From Planctomycetota bacterium (GTDB lineage: Bacteria; Planctomycetota; PUPC01; JACPCR01): a stretch of DNA of 25,373 nt. The first letter of the stretch is position 1; each line of letters starts with the position of its first letter. Location of the stretch: the NCBI GenBank assembly GCA_030740295.1, contig JASLXP010001136.1, forward strand, positions 1 through 25,373, written 5' to 3'. Shown piece after piece: positions 9,101 through 16,172 of this stretch. Below the pieces are notes generated by a model, which searched no databases, was not told where the DNA came from, and saw only the letters and a list, made by a program, of their open reading frames with translations. A program made the translations under genes and the position numbers.

Positions 9101-9266
9101 GATTGCTTCCATTAACGGCACCAGGATCGTCCTCGAGGATGTGAAGGATGACCTGGAGACAATCTTCAAGGACGTAGATGGTGACGGCCGGCGTCTCTAC
9201 TGGATAAGCGACATCGGACCGGGAGATACGTTTCGGATACCGACGACAACTTATTTCGCACGATGA
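6186..9266 (+). CDS. Secreted heparinase II/III-like protein with N-terminal four-Cys motif
   Basis: I prefer the ATG at 6186 (1026 residues). A TTG at 6144 would extend the frame by 14 residues but lies in the loop of the preceding hairpin. From 6186 the protein begins with a short signal-like segment (IRLELIAMCAILTC) ending near ADA-KDG. Two CPVC pairs follow at C93/C96 and C121/C124, with PSNDF after the second, looking like a zinc ribbon. An alpha-helical (alpha/alpha toroid) region runs to about 450. It includes GGESSPSYSSIW, the segment around the expected active site of heparinase-like lyases. The beta-sandwich part starts with GHGHKDRLNIEMFAFG (H515, H517, D519), the typical Hepar_II_III signature. 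About 150 C-terminal residues form a further beta-rich region I cannot name. The probable role is eliminative cleavage of a uronic-acid-containing polysaccharide outside the cytoplasm. The family is annotated broadly, so the substrate is open. Confidence 0.82.
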   Translation: MIRPFPIRLELIAMCAILTCDGADAKDGRTYYDAELMARVRQKIEKHDWAKRQIESAKAASAWLIKMSDQELWDFIPPPEQIRAINVHIAHDCPVCGDEITRKAGHYPWIIKRNKPFKLQCPVCKNIFPSNDFQPWNLGGLEGKPESGPGYIDKGLGWLGPDGRRYYFVPYYIFWQRWWRDILGGIPRLAEAYLLTDKPIYAHKCAVMLSKIASEYDRFDYANQAYHEGKKGIPGRISDRIWSTRDNSKIVLAFDAIFPALNKDEELKTFLKGKGLGDPRKLIESNMLFPMARDVMSGFVAGNMGAHQKTMCYLAIVLDNDDPAKGPTTEDMRNWLMSGRGRVEDLLWNGFWREGLGGESSPSYSSIWTNSFFEIAHLLPKLGVDIWSNPKLKKMADVGLDLTIAGEFCPSIGDCGSIRGTGKVCWSVGLQGPAFKHYKDPRHAKALKLMNASPKHLWHEYYDGEEVDKVVAEQGTDLGLKTRNLGGYGLAILESGKGENRRGVSMYYGDANGGHGHKDRLNIEMFAFGRPMLTENGYPTPFTRPNYYDWRGANTFRHYCVMIDEWPHRNRNAGDLNTLAESPEVHLMDGAAEITYPGVASLYRRTTVLVDISDEDSYLLDIFRVRGGDQHDWCFHGPPFPEFSVNGGELGPVQKKGTLAGEDVAYGARPPQNGGSCGFQGLFNVRRMRPKAAWSAVWRKPDEDLYLTMTMPAGCASEVITAVGEPELTPDSPDTIQYVLGRNVLPEVEGKAKDGLYSAFVAVIEPHQGEAKVTEVENLKGNTNPEAVGLTIRRGQTQDIIHSSLTPGEKCVWSGDGEKFEVAAEFALLTLDDDGVKRAVVVNGTLLRYGKFVLETSPSPEGKVLSVDHQANSITVDTEIEAPDACQDLVIILGNERQKTSYTIKNVEVAEGKTTLSFGDVLFIVGMGVVTSTDQAAGAIISDRKLAGYGRNDGGKHAGRWLYNEDKSRGFRIASINGTRIVLEDVKDDLETIFKDVDGDGRRLYWISDIGPGDTFRIPTTTYFAR

Positions 9267-9278
9267 GCCGCCTGTATC

Positions 9279-10262
9279 TCAGTCTGAGTATGCGGCCTCT
9301 CGCAGTCCTTTGATGTACCCGATGGCGTAGAGCCGACCGATTGAGGAATACATCGGCCGATCGTTCCCGTCTCCTTCCATGGTAGGAACGTGGTCCGGCC
9401 GAAGGACACCGTCGAAACCGATGTCGCGGTATGCCTTCATGCAGGCCAGCATGTCGGTCTTGCCTTCTTCGTGAAACGTTTCCACAAACTCGTCGGGTGT
9501 GCCCCGGACATCCCGGAAGTGCACGAAGAAGATCTTTTTCTGGTCGCCGAAGTGCCGTATGACCTCAGGCAGGTCATCGGTCATGAGTGTGAAGTTCCCC
9601 TGGCAAAGAGCGATGCCGTTTGCCGGGCTTGGCACAAGGTCAAGAAGCTTCTGAAAATTGTCCACCTTGGTCATGATGCGGGAAACGCCGCGGATGGGCG
9701 ACAACGGCGGATCGTCCGGATGCATGGCGAGCTTTACTCCGGCTTCCTCGGCTACAGGCACTGCGCGCTCCAGGAAGTATTTCAGATTATCCCAGACCTG
9801 GTCTTCACTGATTTCGCCGTACTGCGTCGGAGGCGCATTCGCCATGTCTTTGTGGTCGTAGCCGGTGGCCAGTGCTCCGCCGCGGGCAGGGATCGTCACG
9901 GATGTCCTGAGAACGCTGACGCCACCACTCATCCACTCGTAACACCAGACCGGGATGCCGAGTCGGCCCATGTTACGAATGAGCTCGCATGCGCCTTCGA
10001 TTTCCTCATCCCGGCCCGGGAGGCCTGCCTTGGCCTTTTCCATAGGAGGCCGGCTTTCGATGACGGCCAACTCGAAACCCAGGCTTTCATAGGCATTCCT
10101 GGTTCGCATCAATGACATGTAGCTCCAGGGCAATTGCTCGCCGGACTGATTGGGCGTTGGGTGCAATCCGAAACCTCCCACAGCATGGTCGACGCCGCAT
10201 TGCTTTACGAGTCTGCTTAACGGACCCGGTTCAGGACTTAAAACTTCAGCGATCTGAATCAT
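9279..10262 (-). CDS. uxuA: Mannonate dehydratase
   Basis: This 327-residue cytosolic TIM-barrel enzyme converts D-mannonate to 2-keto-3-deoxy-D-gluconate in hexuronate catabolism. The four expected metal ligands are all visible: H181 in MHPDDPPLSPIRGVSRI, C220 in ALCQGN, H248 in VHFRDVRG and D290 in RPDHVP. They match the His-Cys-His-Asp manganese site of characterised UxuA/ManD enzymes. It is shorter than the E. coli protein (about 394 residues) but complete at both ends. AAGGAAG lies about eight bases before the ATG, a plausible ribosome site. It converges on the heparinase-like gene with only 12 bases between the stops. A lone -10-like TATACT lies upstream on the minus strand (10344-10349), without a good -35. 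Confidence 0.93.
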   Translation of the reverse strand: MIQIAEVLSPEPGPLSRLVKQCGVDHAVGGFGLHPTPNQSGEQLPWSYMSLMRTRNAYESLGFELAVIESRPPMEKAKAGLPGRDEEIEGACELIRNMGRLGIPVWCYEWMSGGVSVLRTSVTIPARGGALATGYDHKDMANAPPTQYGEISEDQVWDNLKYFLERAVPVAEEAGVKLAMHPDDPPLSPIRGVSRIMTKVDNFQKLLDLVPSPANGIALCQGNFTLMTDDLPEVIRHFGDQKKIFFVHFRDVRGTPDEFVETFHEEGKTDMLACMKAYRDIGFDGVLRPDHVPTMEGDGNDRPMYSSIGRLYAIGYIKGLREAAYSD

Positions 10263-10484
10263 GATTTGAGCTTCCTTTTTTTCTTCAGGTATCGGGCGTG
10301 GTCACGATTGCTCTGCATCCCCGAAGGACTGCATGCGAGGCGGAGTATACTGTCTGGGAACGATAGCAGCACAGGCGGCTTTGGTCTCGGCCTTTCCCTG
10401 CGGAGCATCCCTCTGTCAGGAAGCTGAGTGAATCGCACAAACACCTCCATACTGCTAGGCCAAGACGGAGTCGTTTTGACGGAT
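10263..10484. other. Upstream region of the mannonate dehydratase gene
   Basis: These 222 bases lie between the uxuA start and the fold-back element. A minus-strand frame of 110 codons runs through here and on into the fold-back. Its composition is unlike a conserved protein (Arg/Pro-rich, no recognisable motif), so I treat the region as non-coding 5' sequence. I see no operator or riboswitch. Confidence 0.4.
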
Positions 10485-10696
10485 TTCAGGGGCGAAGCCC
10501 CGGGCTGTTTGCCTAGCCCAGCCCAACGGGCTGGGTGAATGGCACAAAGATTTAAAAAGGGGCAACGCCCCGGCCATTTATGCGGAGGCATTCATTGGGG
10601 CAAATAACCGGGGCGTTGCCCCTAAGGATGATCTGCCCGAAAACCCAGCCCGTTGGGCTGGGCTAGGCAAACGGCCCGGGGCTTTGCCCCTGAGAA
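10485..10696. repeat. Nested fold-back (inverted repeat) element built of GC-rich palindromes
   Basis: Outer arms 10485-10536 and 10643-10696 are near-perfect reverse complements with about two internal mismatches. Inside them, 10558-10573 and 10608-10623 form a perfect 16-bp pair. Each arm also contains smaller palindromes: GGGGCGAAGCCCC (10489-10501), CCCAGCCCAACGGGCTGGG, GGGGCAACGCCCC (10559-10571), GGGGCTTTGCCCC. The middle (10574-10607) is unpaired. The element lies between uxuA and the propeller gene, both on the minus strand. No coding capacity or transposase is visible. It resembles a MITE/REP-type dispersed repeat, but no second copy lies in this window. Confidence 0.8.
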
Positions 10697-10750
10697 TTGT
10701 CATCCAGATGCGTAAAATTGCCCTCGTCTCGGCCTACTGCGGCGTACTCT

Positions 10751-11704
10751 CTATGGATTGGTCGCGCTCAGAATCCGCCAGTTGCGATCTTTGTCGCAGG
10801 CTTCGTAAAACATCCTGCGCTGCCCGTTCGGCAGATCGATAACGCACGGCTCAGAGCAGTGGATCTGGTCATGCGGGCCTCCGATGTCCACTCGAATTCC
10901 GTCGTCTTTCGACCATTCGATCCCATCCTGAGAAACGGCACTGAAGATTCGGCCGTGCATGGGATCTTCGCTCCAGCCCGGGTAATACATCCGATACGAT
11001 CCATCGCCGAGTCGAAGAATCTCGGGAGCGTAGACCGCGTAAGATTCGAAAACGTTCTCCTGGCGAATCCGGACGCCTGGCTCTGCTTCAAAGTGAAGCC
11101 CGTCATCGGAAACTGCGCTCACAATATGGTTCTGAGCATCCAGTCCTGAAATCATCGGCTCAGAGTAATGGTGACAGTAAAGGCGAAACCGGATCCGACC
11201 CGCTTCCTTAAAGTAAAGACACCGCGGCGAGCCGTATGACCATTCACCATCCCCGAAACGGATACCCGGCTCCGGCTGCCATTCCAGGCCATCTTCGGAA
11301 ACTGCGCTGAGCACATGACTGGCCTGACCCGGTGTTCGTGCCTCGAAGTACATCCTCCATCGCCCATCGTGCAGCGGGATGACATCCGGGCAGAGGGTTC
11401 TCTGAGATGCATACGGCTCGTGCACATCCATTCGGACACCCTCTTCCTTCACCCACGTGTGAGCATCAGCGGAGTACGTACTCACGATGTACCCGCTGCT
11501 GTTTTCGACCGTTCGCGCCGGGCCAAACCCGGTGTAGTACATCCGATAGCCACCCTCAGGAAGCTTGACAACATTCGGAGTCAGGACCTTGAGCGAATCG
11601 AGAGGAGAATCGAGATCGATGGCGATCGCGGGATCTTTGACCCAGTCTAGGCCCGGGTCTGTTTCCTGATAATGGACGGCGGTGAGAGGGTCGAAGTGCA
11701 TCAT
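10751..11704 (-). CDS. Five-bladed beta-propeller protein, glycoside hydrolase GH43/GH32/GH130-like
   Basis: I take the start as ATG at 11704 (MMHFDPLTAVHYQ, 317 residues). A frame opening at 11785 adds 27 residues with no family-like features. Five repeats of a P-x-V/I-x-x-L-x-x-G-x-x-R-M-Y-Y pattern are visible: TPNVVKLPEGGYRMYYTG, CPDVIPLHDGRWRMYFEA, SPRCLYFKEAGRIRFRLY, APEILRLGDGSYRMYYPG and EPCVIDLPNGQRRMFYEA. Spacing is about 60 residues, with S-x-D-x-x-x-W/F-x-x-E/D-x-G-I/V-R between them. This is the five-bladed fold shared by GH32, 43, 62, 68 and 130. I cannot assign catalytic acids, so it may be a glycosidase, a phosphorylase or a non-catalytic relative. No signal peptide is seen. 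It is divergent from the PQQ-propeller gene across 125 bases. Confidence 0.72.
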   Translation of the reverse strand: MMHFDPLTAVHYQETDPGLDWVKDPAIAIDLDSPLDSLKVLTPNVVKLPEGGYRMYYTGFGPARTVENSSGYIVSTYSADAHTWVKEEGVRMDVHEPYASQRTLCPDVIPLHDGRWRMYFEARTPGQASHVLSAVSEDGLEWQPEPGIRFGDGEWSYGSPRCLYFKEAGRIRFRLYCHHYSEPMISGLDAQNHIVSAVSDDGLHFEAEPGVRIRQENVFESYAVYAPEILRLGDGSYRMYYPGWSEDPMHGRIFSAVSQDGIEWSKDDGIRVDIGGPHDQIHCSEPCVIDLPNGQRRMFYEACDKDRNWRILSATNP

Positions 11705-11829
11705 TTCCACAAGAGTAACAGAAGGAGAATTGCATTGTAGAAACTTCCGTTGATGGATTGGCGGAATGGGCACAATGACGGACACTGGGTTTTCGGCTCG
11801 AATGAACTATCACTGACCCGAGGAACAGA

Positions 11830-14800
11830 ATGCTTACGCAGACTTTTAGATGCACGATTCTCCTTCTGGGCATTGGCCTCTTTTTCTCACCTGCAAAGGC
11901 ATCAAACCTGCCCGCCGAACATCAACCGAAGCACGGCATCTGTGGCGTGATCAGCGACGGAGAGGTCTCCCCCTGGATGATCGATCTGGCCAGAACCGGC
12001 GAAGTCGTCGTCCATTGCATCGCACCTACCGAAGAAGCTGCCGACAAGATTGCCAGGGCAGCGGACAAAGCCGGAGTGGGCGGCAAGTTGCTGGTCGAAT
12101 CGATTCCCGCGAAACCGCTGCCTTACCGGGATTACATTCTCAATGGTCTTGTCGTGGAAAAGTCCGACGGGATCGATTTTGCCGGGGCGCTCAGGGCGGT
12201 AGCGCCGGGCGGGAAGCTCTGTCGACTGCAAGGAGGCCAATGGAAGGTCACCGTGCGGAAACGTCCCGAAGGGATGGATGAATGGACACACAGCTATCGC
12301 GACGCGGGCGGCAACAGCGGCGTCTCCACGGACAAATTTGTGAAGTTCCCCCTCGGCATCAGGTGGCACGACGACCTGCCGTTCAACCTGAGTACAAGTA
12401 TGCAAAGCTCGAACTCCTGGACGAACACCCGCGCTATGGCAATTGTCGACGGCCGTGTCTACTACATCACCAACTGCGCAAGAGAAAATCTCAAGCGCAC
12501 GGGAGATGAAATGCGTGCAGTAAAAGTAACGCAGGATCAGTACGTGATAGCTCGCGACGCATGGAACGGGACTCCCCTCTGGCGCAAAAAGCTTGGTGAT
12601 ATTTTTTACGGCGGACTGTTCTACACGGCCCGCGCCCCGATGGTGGCCTTGAACGGAAAACTCTACGCGGTGACCAGGCAGAAAGATCTGCTCGAGGTAG
12701 ACGGCGCCACCGGCAAGACTCTACGAAAATTCAACACGGACTTCCTGCCTTCGATAGTCATGGTGCTGGAGGACACCCTCGTCGCCGCCTGCTGGAAAGA
12801 AGGCCACGCGGTAGGTGGATTGACCGGTGTCGATCGCCGGCCAATGGATGTGACTATCGAGGAAGGCTCAGTGGTGGCATTCAGTCTCTCGACCGGCAGC
12901 AAGATCTGGGAACACAAAAAACTCGCAACATCGATGCGGGGCGCAAACGGAAGAGCCTATATCGTGCATCGTGAAGGACGGGACAACTATTCCCAGGACA
13001 CCTATGAGCGGGCAAGGCGCCGCGGAAAATATAAGGACTACGACAAATCCAAACCTGAAGAGATGAAGGAAAAATACGGCAGCGCGCCCGGCCGCGGCAA
13101 TCAGACGGTCATGGCAATCGATGTGAAGAGCGGCAAGATTCTCTGGGAGGTCGAAGCAGCCGCGCTGAAGCTGCAGCCCGTCGATCACATCGCGGTCAAT
13201 CTCGCGGGGAAGGGCGCCGTAGTCGTCGGTAAGAACACCCACGCCATCACCAGCGCGCCCGGCAACAGCGGCCGTGAAGCCATCATCCTCAGAGGCACCA
13301 GCGGAAGCATTGTCATGCGGAAGAACACCAGCAGCTTCCCGGCGCTCTACGATGGAAAGATAAATTTCGACGGTCAGGCATTCTCCCCGGGCACAGGCGA
13401 AAAGTCCGATAAGCCCGGCATCGGCCTGCGGGTCACCGTCTGCACGCCCCAGGTCTACGTGAACGGCATGACCACCAACAACCGTGGATGCAATTACAGG
13501 GTGGATGGCAAATCCGTCACCTTTGGAGCGGCCCGCGGCAGTTGCATGTTCGCCGCCATCCCCGCTCACGGAGCATTTTTTACTTGCCAGACTTTTTGCG
13601 CGTGTGCGCCGGGCACCGTCCCCGGTTTCATTTCGTTTGGCGCGATCCACACCGAGCCAACACCCGCACAGATGGTCGCCGCGCCCCGGCTCACCAAGGG
13701 CCCATCGTACGGCAGGCAGACGGCCACCGGCGCGGATGGCTGGTTCGCCTACATGGGCAACGGCAAGCGCAACAACTCGAGCGCAGCCTCCCTGCCCGAC
13801 AAGCTGGCCATCGAATGGCAAGCCAAGATCGCTTCACCCATCTCAGACAGCACCATCGAAGGCAGTTGGAAAGATTCACTCTCAGGTCTGCTGACCGCGC
13901 CCGTCGCCTCTGGCGGGCTCGTCATCGCGGCCGACCGTCACCGCCACAAGGTCGTAGCGCTGAAGGACGAGGACGGCAGCGTGGCATGGGAGAAGTTCGC
14001 GGGCGGCCGTATCACTACCCCGCCGACCATCTATGATGGTCTCTGCATGTTCGGATCCAGTGATGGATATGTTTATGCGCTCGATACCGTCGATGGCTCA
14101 CTCGCATGGAAGTTGCGGATGGGCCCCGAAGACAGGCGAATGGTCTCGTACGCGCAGCTCGAATCGCCGTGGAGTGTGATCTCCAGCGTGCTGGTTTCAG
14201 AAGAGGGAACCGCATACGCATCGGCCGGCAAAAGCACGGGTGCAGAGGGCGGCATCGTCGTCCGTGCATTCGTGCCAAAAACCGGCGAAGTGAAATGGTC
14301 AAAGGCCATCGCCCATCGCGCGGGCCGCGGCGAATACGTCAATGATGTCATGTACATCAACGGCGACAATCTTCATTTGATGAAGTCCATTCTCAATCTG
14401 AAGACAGGCGAGATCGTTGAGAACCCCCGCACAGCGTATGACCTGGCAATGCGGCAGTGGCATCGTGATCGAGCCGCAGCAATCAAAGCAGAAAAGCCAA
14501 TACCTCCGAAACCGGAATTGCCGGAGGGGCTTGCCATGACCAACATCGGGATGGAGGGAATGGCCAGCCCTAACTGGACCAAATTGGGCACTCGACGTAA
14601 AAGGTACATTGAATTCGAACACGCCAGGGGAATGGTCCTGGCATGGGATGAGTCGGTCATTGCCGCAGCTAACGGTGGAGGGGTAAACGTGTCCAGCCGC
14701 AAGGGACGACCAGACGTTGCCACGAAGACCGCATGGGCCAGCCAAGTGGGAGGCGACCAGGTGACCGCCATTGCCATGGGCAAAAACGCAGTCGTCTGCG

Positions 14801-14988
14801 CGGGCGGCCATTTCGGCACCGGCGGCCAGTCAGAGGGTTTTATCAGAGTCGTCGATCGTAAGACCGGAAAATTGCTGGACAGGAAGGTCTTTTCCACGCC
14901 GCTCAGTTACCAGGGGCTAGCGATTGCGGAAGGCAAAATCTATGCGACTTTTGAAGATGGGACTCTGGTCTGCTTGAAGCAGGAATAG
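11830..14988 (+). CDS. Secreted PQQ-binding-like beta-propeller protein with N-terminal methyltransferase-like domain
   Basis: This is a 1052-residue protein. A signal peptide (TILLLGIGLFFSPAKA) ends near residue 24. Residues about 35-145 look like a degenerate Rossmann methyltransferase: LPYRDYILNGLVVE and a V-A-P-G-G-K-L turn are present, but no clear SAM-binding glycine loop. MDEWTHSYRDAGGN (149-162) then opens the propeller, as in a family common in Planctomycetota. Blade motifs of the D-G-x-x-x-W type recur (SGKILWEV, DGSVAWEK, DGSLAWKL, TGEVKWSK), and the last strand is FEDGTLVCLKQE. Several clustered cysteines (RGSCMFAA, CQTFCACAPG) suggest disulfides. GAGGA about six bases before the ATG is a good ribosome site. 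The role is unknown: PQQ-like propellers may be dehydrogenases, scaffolds or sugar-binding proteins, and the usual methanol dehydrogenase signatures are not evident. Confidence 0.8.
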   Translation: MLTQTFRCTILLLGIGLFFSPAKASNLPAEHQPKHGICGVISDGEVSPWMIDLARTGEVVVHCIAPTEEAADKIARAADKAGVGGKLLVESIPAKPLPYRDYILNGLVVEKSDGIDFAGALRAVAPGGKLCRLQGGQWKVTVRKRPEGMDEWTHSYRDAGGNSGVSTDKFVKFPLGIRWHDDLPFNLSTSMQSSNSWTNTRAMAIVDGRVYYITNCARENLKRTGDEMRAVKVTQDQYVIARDAWNGTPLWRKKLGDIFYGGLFYTARAPMVALNGKLYAVTRQKDLLEVDGATGKTLRKFNTDFLPSIVMVLEDTLVAACWKEGHAVGGLTGVDRRPMDVTIEEGSVVAFSLSTGSKIWEHKKLATSMRGANGRAYIVHREGRDNYSQDTYERARRRGKYKDYDKSKPEEMKEKYGSAPGRGNQTVMAIDVKSGKILWEVEAAALKLQPVDHIAVNLAGKGAVVVGKNTHAITSAPGNSGREAIILRGTSGSIVMRKNTSSFPALYDGKINFDGQAFSPGTGEKSDKPGIGLRVTVCTPQVYVNGMTTNNRGCNYRVDGKSVTFGAARGSCMFAAIPAHGAFFTCQTFCACAPGTVPGFISFGAIHTEPTPAQMVAAPRLTKGPSYGRQTATGADGWFAYMGNGKRNNSSAASLPDKLAIEWQAKIASPISDSTIEGSWKDSLSGLLTAPVASGGLVIAADRHRHKVVALKDEDGSVAWEKFAGGRITTPPTIYDGLCMFGSSDGYVYALDTVDGSLAWKLRMGPEDRRMVSYAQLESPWSVISSVLVSEEGTAYASAGKSTGAEGGIVVRAFVPKTGEVKWSKAIAHRAGRGEYVNDVMYINGDNLHLMKSILNLKTGEIVENPRTAYDLAMRQWHRDRAAAIKAEKPIPPKPELPEGLAMTNIGMEGMASPNWTKLGTRRKRYIEFEHARGMVLAWDESVIAAANGGGVNVSSRKGRPDVATKTAWASQVGGDQVTAIAMGKNAVVCAGGHFGTGGQSEGFIRVVDRKTGKLLDRKVFSTPLSYQGLAIAEGKIYATFEDGTLVCLKQE

Positions 14989-15037
14989 ATCGAGTCCATC
15001 TGCAGCAGCATTTCATCTCAAGACTCTGGTATCTGAA

Positions 15038-16111
15038 TTGAGCACATACAAAATCGCAGTCATGCCGGGGGACGGAATTGGCGTCGACGTTACCGCCGAA
15101 GCCGTCCGGGTCTTACGGGCTATCGAGGCAAAATCGGCCCATTCCTTCGAGCTGACAGAGTTCACCGTTGGCGGGGCCCTGATCGATCAGAAAGACGTGC
15201 CGATTGATGACGACACCGTCGAGGCCCTGAAAGGTTTTGATGCGCTTCTGTACGGCGCAGTCGGCGGCCCCAAGTGGGATTCGCGGCCCCTCGGACAGAC
15301 ACCTCTGTCGGCCATCCTGCGCATGCGGAAGGAACTCGACAGCTACATTAATCTGCGCCCGGTCAAGCTCTTCCCGGCTGTCGCCGCTGCCTCGCCGCTC
15401 AAGGATTCCATCGTCGAAAGAGGCATCGATCTCCTGATCATTCGCGAGCTCACCGGCGGGCTTTACTACGGCAAACCCCGGCTGCGCGATTCCGAGCATG
15501 CCGTTGACACCATGGAGTATTCCAGACACGAGATCGAACGGATCCTTCGTTTCGCGTTCAACGCGGCCAGGACCCGTAGCGGGAAACTGCTTTCCGTGGA
15601 CAAAGAAAACGTGCTCGAGACTTCAAAACTGTGGCGAGAGGTAGCGCTTGAGATGGCGGATGAGTTTCCCGATATCGAGCTCAGTCACCTGCTGGTCGAT
15701 GCCGCGGCCATGCGCCTGATCACCGATCCGGACAGATTCGATGTCATCGTCACTGAAAACACTTTTGGCGATATTCTCAGCGATGAGGCCGCGGTCCTTG
15801 CGGGTTCGCTGGGCATGCTGCCGTCGGCCAGTCTCGGCGATTCGGGGCCGGGCCTCTACGAGCCCATCCACGGCAGCGCGCCCGATATCGCCGGCCAGGG
15901 CATCGCCAATCCGATCGCAGCCATCCTGACGGTAGCCATGCTGGTGCGACATTCCTTTTGCATGGAAGCCGAAGCCAAAAGTATCGAAGATGCCGTGGAG
16001 AGCGCGCTCGACGAAGGCTGGCGCACTCGTGACATTTCAACCGGCGCTCCCACCGAGCGAAGTGCAACGACGGTCGAGATGGGCGACGCGGTGCTGGGAA
16101 GATTGGAATGA
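15038..16111 (+). CDS. leuB: 3-isopropylmalate dehydrogenase
   Basis: This 357-residue cytosolic enzyme of leucine biosynthesis performs NAD-dependent oxidative decarboxylation of 3-isopropylmalate. The family's landmarks are all present: YKIAVMPGDGIGVDV at the N-terminus, GAVGGPKW, the Arg-rich LRMRKELDSYINLRPVK, RELTGGLYYG (137-145 with the catalytic Tyr), VDKEN (K189), ELSHLLVDAAAM (D221), FGDILSDEAA (D245, D249) and GSAPDIAGQGIANP. The length is normal. The start is TTG at 15038, because the next ATG (15062) would remove the first strand. No strong Shine-Dalgarno is visible. It follows the PQQ-propeller gene by 49 bases on the same strand. No other leu gene is in the window. Confidence 0.96.
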   Translation: MSTYKIAVMPGDGIGVDVTAEAVRVLRAIEAKSAHSFELTEFTVGGALIDQKDVPIDDDTVEALKGFDALLYGAVGGPKWDSRPLGQTPLSAILRMRKELDSYINLRPVKLFPAVAAASPLKDSIVERGIDLLIIRELTGGLYYGKPRLRDSEHAVDTMEYSRHEIERILRFAFNAARTRSGKLLSVDKENVLETSKLWREVALEMADEFPDIELSHLLVDAAAMRLITDPDRFDVIVTENTFGDILSDEAAVLAGSLGMLPSASLGDSGPGLYEPIHGSAPDIAGQGIANPIAAILTVAMLVRHSFCMEAEAKSIEDAVESALDEGWRTRDISTGAPTERSATTVEMGDAVLGRLE

Positions 16112-16172
16112 TGGATGCTGGATACTCGATGAGGCATCACTGCACTCCACCATCACTGCCCCCCATCCATCA
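16109..16172. repeat. 9-bp inverted repeat spanning both convergent stop codons
   Basis: TGATGGATG (16109-16117) and CATCCATCA (16164-16172) are perfect complements. The first contains the TGA of leuB and the second, on the minus strand, the TGA of the SGNH gene. The 46 bases between are rich in ATC/CCATC repeats (CATCACTGC twice). It could act as a bidirectional transcript end, though there is no T-tract. Confidence 0.45.

Noticed and set aside
10259..10591. 110-codon minus-strand frame ahead of uxuA
   Set aside because: Runs through the fold-back repeat, Arg/Pro-rich and unlike a conserved protein; the uxuA start has its own ribosome site.
12868..13821. 317-codon minus-strand open frame
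   Set aside because: Antisense to the PQQ-propeller gene; Arg/Gly/Ala-rich with no domain.
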